DNA of 6,282 nucleotides. It comes from Streptococcus sp. (GTDB taxonomy: Bacteria > Bacillota > Bacilli > Lactobacillales > Streptococcaceae). Of the stretch, positions 5,620 to 6,282 are shown piece by piece. The notes below the pieces were generated by a model. The model did not search any database. It was not told the origin of the DNA and saw only the letters and a list, made by a program, of their open reading frames with translations. Location of the stretch: NCBI GenBank assembly GCA_030825825.1, contig JAPJPE010000058.1, positions 1 through 6,282 on the forward strand. Reading direction: 5' to 3'. The position numbers and the translations under genes were made by a program. Numbering within the stretch: the first letter of the stretch is position 1; each line of letters begins with the position of its first letter.

Positions 5620-6282
5620 TCATTTTTTATCTGATGTTTTAGATTTCGTTTTGCGAACCTTCCGTTTCACCTTCCAAATGCTAGCCCCTAAAGCCGGCAA
5701 AGTAAAGGTCAAAGTTTGTTCATAATCCTTCCACAGTCCATCTTGAGACTGAACTGTCGGATTGTGCTCTTTCCAGACACCTCCCCATTCTTCTAATTCT
5801 GTATTCCAAATTTCTTCATAGACCGCTGATACAGGCACACCAATCGTAAAGTCCTTGCGTTCTACTGGTGCCATATTGAAGACGCAAACCAAAAGATCGC
5901 CTTTACGATTTTTCCGGATCATAGACAAGACGCTCTGATCCCGGTTATCTGCATCTATAATCTCCAAGCCATCAAAGCTATCATCAATCTCCCACAATTC
6001 CTTGTGTTCTTTGTAGAAATGATTGAGCTGAGAAGTAAAACGACGCATCTTCGCATTCATTTCATCCTCTAGATTGCCCCATTCCAGTTGCTCTTCTGAC
6101 TTCCATTCCAAAAATTGACCAAATTCTGAACCCATGAAGAGTAGTTTCTTACCAGGGTGGCAGATCTGATAGGTTAAGAGGTTACGAAGTCCAGCAAATT
6201 GATTGTAACGATCTCCCCACATCTTATGCATCAAACTCTTCTTACCATGCACCACTTCATCATGTGAAAATGGTAGTAAGAA
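5620..6282 (-). CDS. glgB: C-terminal part of 1,4-alpha-glucan branching enzyme (GH13)
   Basis: The enzyme cuts alpha-1,4 chains and reattaches them as alpha-1,6 branches on glycogen. The frame is open to the right window edge, leaving 220 residues, roughly the last third of a protein usually of about 630-730 residues. The first visible residues, FLLPFSHDEVVHGKKS, contain the GH13 region IV motif SHDEVVHGK with the conserved Asp at residue 8. FMGSEFGQFLEW (49-60) is the next hallmark, followed by the all-beta C-terminal amylase domain (for example LLVCVFNMAPV, 130-140). The GTG at 6255 is an internal valine of this motif and not a start. The nucleophile and acid/base residues (regions II and III) lie outside. 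The end is a basic tail (204-220, nine Lys and two Arg). It is the first visible gene of the operon; its promoter is outside. Confidence 0.96.
   Translation of the reverse strand, partial: FLLPFSHDEVVHGKKSLMHKMWGDRYNQFAGLRNLLTYQICHPGKKLLFMGSEFGQFLEWKSEEQLEWGNLEDEMNAKMRRFTSQLNHFYKEHKELWEIDDSFDGLEIIDADNRDQSVLSMIRKNRKGDLLVCVFNMAPVERKDFTIGVPVSAVYEEIWNTELEEWGGVWKEHNPTVQSQDGLWKDYEQTLTFTLPALGASIWKVKRKVRKTKSKTSDKK

Noticed and set aside
6253..6255. GTG as a possible start codon of a short 211-residue protein
   Set aside because: The frame stays open to the window edge, and the codons upstream complete the conserved GH13 motif LPFSHDEVVHGK, so this GTG is an internal valine of glgB.

Overview
The window looks like chromosomal DNA of a Streptococcus, probably a viridans species of the mitis/sanguinis kind. 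The evidence is a YSIRK-type secretion signal, an N-terminal LPXTG anchor followed by G5 domains (the layout of streptococcal M26 zinc metalloproteases), and a glycogen cluster with the paired glgC/glgD of Firmicutes. I cannot assign a species. Every gene I can support lies on the minus strand, so transcription runs from high to low coordinates.

Bases 6282 to 1874 hold the end of a glycogen synthesis operon in the order glgB (3' part only), glgC, glgD, glgA. Spacing is tight: 50 bp between glgB and glgC, an 11-nt overlap of glgC with glgD, and a 1-nt overlap (TAATG) of glgD with glgA. This suggests one transcript with coupled translation. GlgC, probably with GlgD as a non-catalytic partner, makes ADP-glucose; GlgA polymerises it into alpha-1,4-glucan; GlgB adds alpha-1,6 branches. 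A strong Rho-independent terminator 15 nt past the glgA stop closes the operon. No glycogen phosphorylase gene lies between glgA and the next gene.

Bases 1873 to 1643 are a 231-bp AT-rich spacer with the glgA terminator, a weak sigma-A-like promoter, a possible CcpA (cre) site and a small dyad. No gene is seen there.

Bases 1642 to 1 carry the first 547 codons of a large cell-surface protein running off the left edge: YSIRK signal peptide, LPQTG motif near the N terminus followed by two hydrophobic segments, a first G5 domain, about five tandem 27-residue repeats, and a second G5 domain. This matches the N-terminal half of an IgA1 protease/Zmp-type M26 metalloprotease, but the catalytic part is outside the window.

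I do not see an undescribed system. The most notable points are the in-frame 81-bp repeat array in the surface protein, the join between a glycogen operon and a surface protease gene, and the catalytically degenerate GlgD.
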